Source: an uncultured Bacilli bacterium
GTDB lineage: Bacteria > Bacillota_I > Bacilli_A > RF39 > UBA660
DNA length: 8,644 nucleotides
Reading direction: 5' to 3'
NCBI GenBank assembly: GCA_934086775.1
Contig: CAKOIJ010000035.1
Location: forward strand, 1-8,644
This document shows positions 1 through 6,169 of this stretch, piece by piece (within the stretch, counting starts at the first letter, position 1; each line of letters starts with the position of its first letter). The position numbers and the translations under genes are program-made. The notes beneath the pieces were generated by a model. It was not told where the DNA came from. It saw nothing but the letters and a program-made list of their open reading frames with translations, and made no database searches.

Positions 1-338
1 ACTCTAGAACCAATGGAGTTATTATTATTATTTTCTTCAGCTAATGGTATATCATTTATTTCCATAGTGTTTTCAGAAGGACTACTTTGTTCAGCTATTT
101 CACTAGTTGATTCATTATTAAGACTACTAGAACCTAAAACAGCCTCTCCTCCTACAGATGTTGTTTCTCCAACAACAACGGGTTCTTCTTTATTTTCTTC
201 TATGCTTTCACCTTTAAATTCACTTTTTTGTTTCTTTTTAGAATCGATAATAAATCCTATTAAAGCAAATAATAATACACCAGCAGCTACAAAGAACCAA
301 ATATAGTTATCTGCTAAAAAATTCATCACACTATCCAT
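1..338 (-). CDS. N-terminal part of a single-pass membrane protein with an acidic, low-complexity tail (truncated by window edge)
   Basis: I do not recognise the family. The frame opens with ATG at 338, seven nucleotides after a strong AAAGGAGG, and stays open for 112 codons to the window edge, so the C-terminus is missing. The protein starts with a short polar segment (about residues 1-12). One hydrophobic helix follows (about 13-32, beginning IWFFVAAGVLLF), then a lysine-rich KKKQK stop-transfer patch at 34-38. By the positive-inside rule the N-terminus lies outside and the long tail in the cytoplasm. From residue 39 the tail is rich in Glu, Ser and Asn, with a run of five Asn near the edge, and looks disordered. 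It could be the membrane anchor of a larger domain encoded beyond the window. It lies 87 nt downstream of the YerB-like gene and has its own candidate promoter, so it is probably a separate transcription unit. That the gene is real is well supported; its function is unknown. Confidence 0.72.
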   Translation of the reverse strand, partial: MDSVMNFLADNYIWFFVAAGVLLFALIGFIIDSKKKQKSEFKGESIEENKEEPVVVGETTSVGGEAVLGSSSLNNESTSEIAEQSSPSENTMEINDIPLAEENNNNNSIGSR

Positions 339-345
339 ATCATTT

Positions 346-353
346 CCTCCTTT
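346..353 (-). promoter_or_regulatory. Strong Shine-Dalgarno site fixing the start at 338
   Basis: AAAGGAGG on the minus strand, seven nucleotides before ATG. It is the reason for calling a gene on this strand rather than the 97-codon plus-strand frame over the same bases, which lacks such a site. Confidence 0.8.
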
Positions 354-364
354 ATTATAATTAT

Positions 365-393
365 ATTCTATCAAAATATAAATAATATTTCAA
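365..393 (-). promoter_or_regulatory. Candidate sigma-A promoter for the membrane protein gene
   Basis: On the minus strand TTGAAA (393-388) is followed by 17 nt and then TAGAAT (370-365). Each hexamer is one base from the TTGACA/TATAAT consensus, and the spacing is optimal. The start point would fall near 358, giving a leader of about 20 nt that contains the AAAGGAGG site. Chance matches are common in DNA this AT-rich, so the call rests mainly on spacing and position. Confidence 0.5.
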
Positions 394-425
394 TACATTT
401 TATTCTTAAGTAAAATATTTATTAC

Positions 426-1424
426 TTATTCAATTACTAAATTACCACCTTTAGGTTGAATTTGTATAAATGTATTACCATCATTTACTTTTAATTCCTT
501 ACCATCCATATAGTAATATTTAGTTTGAGCCTTTCTTGATTCCTTTACCCATTTAATTGGAATACTATATCCCCCAGATATATAATATCCAGTACCTGAA
601 CCAATATTTTCAATAGTTTGACGGCCTTTTTTCTCTCCATCATTTAGTGTTGTATTTTTAACTTGATATGTAATTATATTTTTAAAATGATATTGTTTTT
701 TAGTAACATAATCTGTATGTGGCTTTCCATTAACACTTCTTAAATAATACTTATTTTCAGAGTCATATACATAACTTGAAACAGCACTGTTAGAGTAAGT
801 AATACTTACATTTTTACATGGTTTAGAGCCTTCTAAACTAGCCATATCTATTTCATCAGCACTATAAGTTAGTAAAAGGTTATTATTTCTTTTAAGTCTT
901 TTAGAACCAAGTCCATTATTTAATTTATTAATACTTGTAAATAATGTATGTTCACTAGAAACATTTAAACTCTTATCTCTCCACCCAGTTTTACTATTAT
1001 CTACTACTATCCTATCTACATTTAAAGCTTTAAAATCACTTTGTGCTTGTGGACTTTGACCGTGATGTACATAGATAGCATCATTTTCTAAAGCATAATC
1101 TAAAAAGTAATGTCTAGCACTTCTAATGGATCCTATTCTTTCTGTATTTTGATCCATAAATAAAGCCATGTAACGTGTTATACCACCTTCTACTATTATT
1201 TCATACATTAAGTATGCATCTTGTAATCCACTTTGTAGTGGTCTTGCAGTACCAATATTATTTATCATTACTGCATAGGGTCTACTTTCAGTAGATAAGT
1301 CTACTATTTTAACTCTCTTTTCTTCTTCAGTAAGATTCTTTCTAGGAACATCTGTATTTTCCTTTTGTTTACCACAACCTACTAATAGAAGTAAACTCAT
1401 TATTATAATTATTGTCTTTTTCAT
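426..1424 (-). CDS. yerB: YerB-type lipoprotein with DUF3048 domains
   Basis: A predicted membrane-anchored lipoprotein of 332 residues. The N-terminus is a lipoprotein signal peptide: MKK, a hydrophobic stretch of Ile and Leu, then the lipobox L14-V15-G16-C17, with Cys17 the expected lipidation site. The N-terminal DUF3048 domain spans about residues 45-190. It carries the family motifs RPYAVMINN (48-56), RPLQSGLQDA (61-70), the EGGITRYMALF segment (79-89), the IGSIRSARHYF block (97-107), HHG (120-122) and EHTLFTS (158-164). The C-terminal domain (about 205-325) ends with the typical DGKELKVNDGNTFIQI pattern (307-322). Length is close to that of Bacillus subtilis YerB. Its biochemical role is not established. 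The start is supported by AAGGAAG at 1432-1438. In B. subtilis yerB lies near pcrB-pcrA-ligA; here it follows mutL after 85 nt, so it may be read from the mutL operon or from a weak promoter of its own. Confidence 0.9.
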   Translation of the reverse strand: MKKTIIIIMSLLLLVGCGKQKENTDVPRKNLTEEEKRVKIVDLSTESRPYAVMINNIGTARPLQSGLQDAYLMYEIIVEGGITRYMALFMDQNTERIGSIRSARHYFLDYALENDAIYVHHGQSPQAQSDFKALNVDRIVVDNSKTGWRDKSLNVSSEHTLFTSINKLNNGLGSKRLKRNNNLLLTYSADEIDMASLEGSKPCKNVSITYSNSAVSSYVYDSENKYYLRSVNGKPHTDYVTKKQYHFKNIITYQVKNTTLNDGEKKGRQTIENIGSGTGYYISGGYSIPIKWVKESRKAQTKYYYMDGKELKVNDGNTFIQIQPKGGNLVIE

Positions 1425-1509
1425 TTTTGCACTTCCTTCATATACTAGTATAAACTATTATTAAAAATATTTAAATACTTTTTTTATAAATTTATACATT
1501 TTTTTTACA

Positions 1510-3252
1510 TTAACTATTAACTCTTTTAAACATTTTTTCAAGTTCATACCTAGAATATTTAATAATAGTTGGTCTTCCATGAGGACAAGTATAAGGAAAC
1601 TCACAGTTAAATAATCTTTTTAAAAGTATTTCTTCTTCTAATTTTCCTATGTTAGTATTACCTTTAACACTCATCTTACATGATAAATTAATAGCTAATT
1701 GTTCATTAAATTTTACCCTGTCAAACTTCTTTTCCATACTTATTATTAAATCAAATATTCTTTTTAAACTTTCTATTTCAAAGCCTTCTCTTAAATAAGT
1801 AGGATGTGCAGTTACTCTTATGGTATTTACACCAAATTCATCAAAATCTATTCCTAAAGAATTAATAAACTCCTTATTCTCTTCAATTATTAATGCTTCA
1901 TTTTTAGTAAATTCTATATTTATAGGAAATAAAGTACTTATCTTAGAAACCTCTTTTTCTTTTAAGGCATTTAATAACTTTTCATAGTTTATTCTCTCAT
2001 TAGCAGCATGTATATCTATCATATATACGTTTTCTTCATCAGTAGCAAATAAATAAGTCCCCATGGCTAAACCTATTGGGTGAAGTAATGACGGAGTTTC
2101 TTCCTTATCAGTTGTAACGTTATACCCATCTGTTTCTTCATTTAAAGTAAAACTTAGTTTTGTCTCTTCTACTACTTTTGGTTTATCATGTACTAATAAT
2201 TCATCATTTAAAATATACTCTTCATCTTCATAACTTTTAATAGAAGCTTCTTCCATTTTAAATATATTATCTACTCCTTTTAATTTATCTCTACTCAAAG
2301 GAAATAAAAGTTCTTCTAAAGTATCCATTTTACTAAATTTAATATCTTGTTTAGTTGGATGTATATTAACATCTATTATAGTTGGATCTACATTTATATT
2401 TATAACTACTATAGGATATTTATTTTCAGCTAAGTATGTGTGATATGCATCTTTGATTATTCTATTTAAATATTGATTATTTACTATTCTACCATTTACT
2501 AAAGTAATCATATCTTTTTTAGAACTTTTACTTACATTTATATTAGTTATATATCCTTCTATATCATAGTCATCATTAGAACCTTTTATATATTCCATAT
2601 TTTTACTAACTTGAAAACCATATATTTCATGAATTGTTTTCAATAAATCATTACTTCCACTAGTTTTTAATAGTTCTTTTTCATCAGAAATAAGTTTAAA
2701 ACTTATTTCTGGATGAGATAAAGATAATTTTTCTATTAGGTTAATCACAGATGACTGTTCAGTATAAAAACTCTTTAAGAATTTAAGTCTAGCAGGAGTA
2801 TTAAAAAATAAATTATCCACTATAATAGTTGTTCCCTTATTCCTAGAAGCAGTTTCCTTTTTAAGAAGCTTTCCTCCTTTTATATTAACTAAAGTACTAG
2901 TACTTCCATCACTAGTTAGAAGTATAGTATCACTTACACTTGCTATAGATGGAAGAGCTTCACCTCTAAATCCTAAAGTATTAATAAAAAATAAATCATT
3001 TTCATTCTTTATTTTACTGGTAGCATGAGGAGTAAAAGCCAAAAGGGCATCACTTTCATCCATGCCTTTACCATCATCTACTACTTTTATTTCTTTTGTT
3101 CCAGCATCAATTAAAGAAACTGTTATACTTTTACTACCAGCATCTATTGAATTTTCTATTAACTCTTTTACTACGCTTGATACTCTTTCAACTACTTCTC
3201 CAGCGGCTATTTTATTAGATAGGTTTTCATCCATTACTTTTATACTTCCCAT
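1510..3252 (-). CDS. mutL: DNA mismatch repair protein MutL, endonuclease type
   Basis: MutL (580 residues) couples MutS mismatch recognition to strand incision. The N-terminal GHKL ATPase is complete: E30 and N34 in the KELIENSIDAG box, DDGKGM (59-64), the GFRGEALPSIASV lid box (94-106), the GTTIIVDNLFFNTPARLKF block (140-158) and DVNIHPTKQDIKF (294-306). A charged linker (about 310-385) leads to the C-terminal dimerisation and nuclease domain. There the metal-site residues D413, H415, E419 and E424 of the DQHA(X)2E(X)4E motif are kept, although Q is Ile (DIHAANERINYE). SCKMSVK (524-530) and CPHGRP (556-561) are also present, so it should nick DNA like other MutL proteins from bacteria without MutH. 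The usual beta-clamp motif, QxLLxP-like, appears as ISTLFP (438-443) without its Gln. AGGAGG at 3258-3263 overlaps the yqeH stop codon, and the gap between the genes is 9 nt, so the two are co-transcribed. No mutS is in the window. Confidence 0.97.
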   Translation of the reverse strand: MGSIKVMDENLSNKIAAGEVVERVSSVVKELIENSIDAGSKSITVSLIDAGTKEIKVVDDGKGMDESDALLAFTPHATSKIKNENDLFFINTLGFRGEALPSIASVSDTILLTSDGSTSTLVNIKGGKLLKKETASRNKGTTIIVDNLFFNTPARLKFLKSFYTEQSSVINLIEKLSLSHPEISFKLISDEKELLKTSGSNDLLKTIHEIYGFQVSKNMEYIKGSNDDYDIEGYITNINVSKSSKKDMITLVNGRIVNNQYLNRIIKDAYHTYLAENKYPIVVININVDPTIIDVNIHPTKQDIKFSKMDTLEELLFPLSRDKLKGVDNIFKMEEASIKSYEDEEYILNDELLVHDKPKVVEETKLSFTLNEETDGYNVTTDKEETPSLLHPIGLAMGTYLFATDEENVYMIDIHAANERINYEKLLNALKEKEVSKISTLFPINIEFTKNEALIIEENKEFINSLGIDFDEFGVNTIRVTAHPTYLREGFEIESLKRIFDLIISMEKKFDRVKFNEQLAINLSCKMSVKGNTNIGKLEEEILLKRLFNCEFPYTCPHGRPTIIKYSRYELEKMFKRVNS

Positions 3253-3261
3253 TTTTTCCTC

Positions 3262-4248
3262 CTAAATTAGTTTATCTCTTTTTAAGATAATATCTTCATT
3301 TATAGAATAAATATCTAAATTAGATGTTCCTACTACTTTAATAAAACCAAGACCTTCTACTATAATATCTTCATTGTTAGTTATTATATTTATTTTGTTA
3401 CATTCTTTTAATCTATTATTTCTAATACTTCTCATCTTTTCTAAAGATATTTCATTTTTAAAATAAAATACTAGATTTACTTCTTTATTAGTATTATTTT
3501 CTATTCTAATAATGTTTCCAAGTATTATCATAAATTCAGGCTTTAAAGTATGTACTTTGGGTTTTATTTCTTTTTTGGGTACTAAACTTTTATATGTACT
3601 AGGTTTTACATAGTTAAGAATGCTTTTATTATCTACAAAACCAGGAGTATCTATTAAAGTAAGATTATCAGTTAGTTTAACTTTTATTTCTTCCAAGGTA
3701 GTATTTAATGTTGTACTAATAGTTAGACTTTTATTTTTACCACTAGCCTCTAGTAAAGAATTAATTAAAGAACTTTTTCCTTGATTAGTATATCCTAATA
3801 TATATACTTCTCTTTCATTATTTTTTTCTAAAGTTCTCTTTAAATTATCAATATTATAATTTTTTGTACTACTTACTACAAAAATATCTTTTACTAAAGT
3901 TCTCTCATAAACATAGTTTATTAATTTTTCATCTTTTACACTTTTAGGAAGTAAATCTTTTTTAGTTAGAACTATGTATACTTTATTTGTTATTTTTTTA
4001 ATTGGTTTTAATAATTCATCACTTACGTTAAGTATATCTACTACATAGATTACACTATTTTTACTACTATTTATTTTTTTTATTAAAGAAGTTATATCTA
4101 CTTCTTTATTTATTATTTTACTTTCACCATAGTTAATCAATTTAAAACATCTTAAGCAGTAATTATGATTAATATCTAGTACAAAACCTTCTTTTTCTTC
4201 ATTCTCAGTTTGAAGTATACTACCACATCCCTCGCAAATCTTATTCAT
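3262..4248 (-). CDS. yqeH: YqeH-type circularly permuted GTPase, 30S subunit assembly
   Basis: YqeH binds the small ribosomal subunit and is needed for its maturation in Bacillus. This 328-residue protein has the family layout. An N-terminal four-cysteine zinc finger (C5, C8, C31, C34) is followed by a GTPase domain with permuted motif order G4-G5-G1-G2-G3: TKKD (95-98), SST (126-128), the P-loop GYTNQGKSS (152-160), threonines around 177-184, and DTPG (200-203). After it comes the YqeH-specific region with PKKEIKPKVHTL (224-235). It is somewhat shorter than the B. subtilis protein (about 366 residues), mostly in the C-terminal part. The P-loop has Gln before GKS, where Val is more usual; this still fits the GxxxxGKS pattern. 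The start codon overlaps the last 8 nt of yqeG, with AGGGAG at 4255-4260 inside yqeG, which implies translational coupling. The yqeG-yqeH order is conserved in Bacillota. Confidence 0.95.
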   Translation of the reverse strand: MNKICEGCGSILQTENEEKEGFVLDINHNYCLRCFKLINYGESKIINKEVDITSLIKKINSSKNSVIYVVDILNVSDELLKPIKKITNKVYIVLTKKDLLPKSVKDEKLINYVYERTLVKDIFVVSSTKNYNIDNLKRTLEKNNEREVYILGYTNQGKSSLINSLLEASGKNKSLTISTTLNTTLEEIKVKLTDNLTLIDTPGFVDNKSILNYVKPSTYKSLVPKKEIKPKVHTLKPEFMIILGNIIRIENNTNKEVNLVFYFKNEISLEKMRSIRNNRLKECNKINIITNNEDIIVEGLGFIKVVGTSNLDIYSINEDIILKRDKLI

Positions 4249-4765
4249 AGTATTCTCCCTTTTTAAAGATATCTTGTTTATCCATTATTTTAAATAATAT
4301 TTTTTCTATAAATCTATTAAAAATAGTAAACTTACTATCTTTCTTACTCATTGGGTTTACTAGTATACTTACCATATTAAGTTTATTAGCCCCATATATA
4401 TCTGTTAGAAGTTGATCTCCTACACACGCGACTTTATCTTGAGTTACATTATAAACTTTCATTATTTTTTTATAGTTCTTTGAAAGTGGTTTTTTACTAG
4501 ATGCACATGCATCTATTTCCAAACTATTTCTAAAATTATATACTCTTTTTTTATGGCTATTACTCATAAGTACTGGAATAAGCCCCATTTCTTTTAATTT
4601 ATACATTAAAAGTACTGCTTCTTTAGGTGGTAAACTCTCATTAATAGGCGATATTGTATTATCTAAATCAAATATAATTAGTTTTATTCCTTTACTTTTT
4701 AATTTCTCATAATCTATTCTATATATACTTTGATAATGCATATCTGGTACAAATTTATCTAGCAT
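4241..4765 (-). CDS. yqeG: YqeG family HAD IIIA-type phosphatase
   Basis: A 174-residue HAD-superfamily hydrolase of the YqeG family. All four HAD motifs are visible: motif I DLDNT with nucleophile D33 and acid D35, motif II MSNS (67-70), motif III lysine at KKP (91-93), and motif IV GDQLLTD (116-122) ending in the metal-binding aspartates D117 and D122. No large cap domain fits between the motifs, consistent with subclass IIIA. The physiological substrate is not firmly established; the family resembles phosphatidylglycerophosphate phosphatases, and its conserved pairing with yqeH hints at a link to ribosome assembly. AGGAGGGAG at 4768-4776 overlaps the end of obgE, and the intergenic gap is 9 nt. 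The 3' end overlaps yqeH by 8 nt. It is clearly an internal member of the operon. Confidence 0.94.
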   Translation of the reverse strand: MLDKFVPDMHYQSIYRIDYEKLKSKGIKLIIFDLDNTISPINESLPPKEAVLLMYKLKEMGLIPVLMSNSHKKRVYNFRNSLEIDACASSKKPLSKNYKKIMKVYNVTQDKVACVGDQLLTDIYGANKLNMVSILVNPMSKKDSKFTIFNRFIEKILFKIMDKQDIFKKGEYYE

Positions 4766-4774
4766 AACTCCCTC

Positions 4775-6058
4775 CTAATAGTTTAATCTTTCATTATATT
4801 CAAATTCTTCATCTAGTATTTTAATAGTATCTCCATCCTTTGCACCCATTTTCTTAAGTTCATCATCTACTCCCATGTTTTTTAATTTTTTAGCAAATTT
4901 AAGTGCAGCTTCATCACTATTAAATCTTGTTTTCTTTAAAAGTAATTCTAACTTTTCACCACTTAATATATAAGTATGATCATTTTCTTTAGTAATGGTA
5001 TATGGCTTTTCATTTTTAAATTCATATAGTATATAACTTTCAAACTCTTCTTTTTCATATGTATTTTCTTCTACACTATTTACTAATTCATTTAATTTAT
5101 ATTTTAAATTATTTATTCCATCCATAGTTATAGTACTAGTTTCAATAATTTCTATATCTTTATAAACACTTTTAAATTTCTTTAAATTCTCTTTAAATGA
5201 AGGTAAATCGCTCTTATTAGCTATTACTATACTCTTTTTATTATATAGTTTTTCGCTATAATTTTTTAATTCTTTCTTTAGAATTTCATATTCTTCTATA
5301 ACATCTCTTCCTTCAGTTTCAGACATATCTAAAGTATAAGCAATTACTCTACATCTACTAGCATGTTTTAAAAATTTATCTCCAAGTCCTACTCCCTCGC
5401 TTGCACCTTCAATTATACCTGGCAAGTCCGCAACTACGAAAGAAGAATTATCTACTTTTACTACTCCTAAATTTGGAGTTAAAGTTGTAAAATGATATTC
5501 TGCTATTTTAGGTTTACTTGAACTTATTACACTAATTAAACTACTTTTTCCTACACTTGGAAAACCTACTAAGCCAACATCAGCTAGAAGTTTTAATTCA
5601 CATTTAATAATTCTTTCTTCACCTGGAAGACCATATTCACTTGTTCTTGGTGCTTTATTTTTATTACTTTTGAAAGCAGCATTACCTTTACCACCTCTTC
5701 CACCTTCAGCAACAGTGCATGTTTCTCCTTGCTTTACTAAATCTCCAATTATTAAATTTGTTTCTGTATCAATTATTGTTGTTCCAATTGGCACTTTCAC
5801 ATATGTGTCTTTACCATTAGCACCTGTTTTATTAGCACCACTTCCATTAGTACCCTTTTCCCCTTTTATTTTCTTTTGATATCTTAAATCTATTAAAGTT
5901 TTTAAGCCCTCTTCAGCAATAAAAATGATACTTCCACCTTTACCACCATTTCCACCATCTGGGCCTCCCATTTCTATAAATTTTTCATGTCTAAAGCTAG
6001 AGCATCCATCTCCGCCTCTTCCACCAATTACACTTAAAATAGTTTCATCTATAAACAT
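4775..6058 (-). CDS. obgE: GTPase Obg (CgtA/ObgE), large ribosomal subunit assembly
   Basis: Obg is an essential GTPase acting on 50S maturation and growth control. The product (427 residues from the chosen start) has all three domains. The glycine-rich Obg fold is at about 1-157, with the GGPDGGNGGKGG run at 31-42. The G domain has P-loop GFPSVGKSS (165-173), switch I FTTLTPN (190-196), DLPG (211-214), NKSD (281-284) and the SxT-like G5 at 307-309. The C-terminal OCT domain lies at about 345-415. The open frame can be extended three codons to a TTG at 6067, but I start at ATG 6058. The family begins MF-[VI]-D, and this ATG has a weak GAG about 9 nt upstream, while TTG has no ribosome binding site. 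It is the first gene of the obgE-yqeG-yqeH-mutL cluster. The usual Bacillota partners rplU and rpmA are not upstream; a terminated unknown gene is. Confidence 0.96.
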   Translation of the reverse strand: MFIDETILSVIGGRGGDGCSSFRHEKFIEMGGPDGGNGGKGGSIIFIAEEGLKTLIDLRYQKKIKGEKGTNGSGANKTGANGKDTYVKVPIGTTIIDTETNLIIGDLVKQGETCTVAEGGRGGKGNAAFKSNKNKAPRTSEYGLPGEERIIKCELKLLADVGLVGFPSVGKSSLISVISSSKPKIAEYHFTTLTPNLGVVKVDNSSFVVADLPGIIEGASEGVGLGDKFLKHASRCRVIAYTLDMSETEGRDVIEEYEILKKELKNYSEKLYNKKSIVIANKSDLPSFKENLKKFKSVYKDIEIIETSTITMDGINNLKYKLNELVNSVEENTYEKEEFESYILYEFKNEKPYTITKENDHTYILSGEKLELLLKKTRFNSDEAALKFAKKLKNMGVDDELKKMGAKDGDTIKILDEEFEYNERLNY

Positions 6059-6083
6059 ATTTATCAACTCATTTCTATTAAAT

Positions 6084-6092
6084 ATTTTATCA
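6084..6092 (-). promoter_or_regulatory. Candidate extended -10 promoter element for the obgE operon
   Basis: On the minus strand TGATAAAAT reads as an extended -10 (TGn followed by TAAAAT, one base from TATAAT). It lies about 25 nt upstream of the obgE ATG and just after the terminator hairpins of the previous gene. The -35 position 17 nt further up holds only a poor match (TTTATC), as extended -10 promoters allow. Position between terminator and operon makes it plausible; AT-richness limits certainty. Confidence 0.4.
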
Positions 6093-6111
6093 TATTTAGT
6101 AAGAAAGATAA

Positions 6112-6135
6112 AGAAGCATAAATAAAAATGCTTCT
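6112..6135 (-). terminator. Second hairpin of a tandem terminator
   Basis: A perfect 8-bp inverted repeat, AGAAGCAT / ATGCTTCT, with an 8-nt loop. On the minus strand it is followed by a T-rich tail (TTATCTTTCTT). It sits between the stop of the repeat-protein gene and the obgE promoter region. The stem has only three G-C pairs and the tail is interrupted, so on its own it would be a modest terminator. Confidence 0.55.
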
Positions 6136-6148
6136 ATAAAAGCAAAAA

Positions 6149-6165
6149 GAAGAGATAAACTCTTC
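6149..6165 (-). terminator. First hairpin of a tandem terminator after the repeat-protein gene
   Basis: On the minus strand GAAGAG - TTTAT - CTCTTC forms a 6-bp stem with a 5-nt loop, followed at once by TTTTTGCTTTT. It starts four bases after the TAA of the gene ending at 6170, the usual place for an intrinsic terminator. The short stem is typical for a genome this AT-rich. Confidence 0.65.
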
Positions 6166-6169
6166 AATT

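Noticed and set aside
13..306. Plus-strand open frame of 97 codons
   Set aside because: It lies opposite a minus-strand frame with a strong ribosome binding site, membrane helix and promoter; its Ser/Leu-rich composition is what the antisense of such a gene gives.
408..427. Inverted repeat AAGTAA / TTACTT at the end of the YerB-like gene, as a terminator
   Set aside because: The stem is A-T rich with one G-C pair, and the downstream minus-strand sequence (AAGAATAAAATG) has no T-run.
1425..1509. TATACT with TTTAAA 17 nt upstream as a promoter for the YerB-like gene, and the palindrome TATAAATTTATA as a terminator for mutL
   Set aside because: The -35 match is only four of six in extremely AT-rich DNA, and the palindrome has no G-C pairs and is followed by A's, not T's, on the coding strand. 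Either could be real but neither is supported.
6059..6067. TTG at 6067 as the start of obgE
   Set aside because: It is in frame but has no ribosome binding site, and the Obg family begins at the ATG at 6058 (MF-I-D).
5670..6125. Plus-strand frames rich in Pro and Leu
   Set aside because: They are the antisense of the glycine-rich Obg domain and of the leader region of obgE, and carry no coding features of their own.
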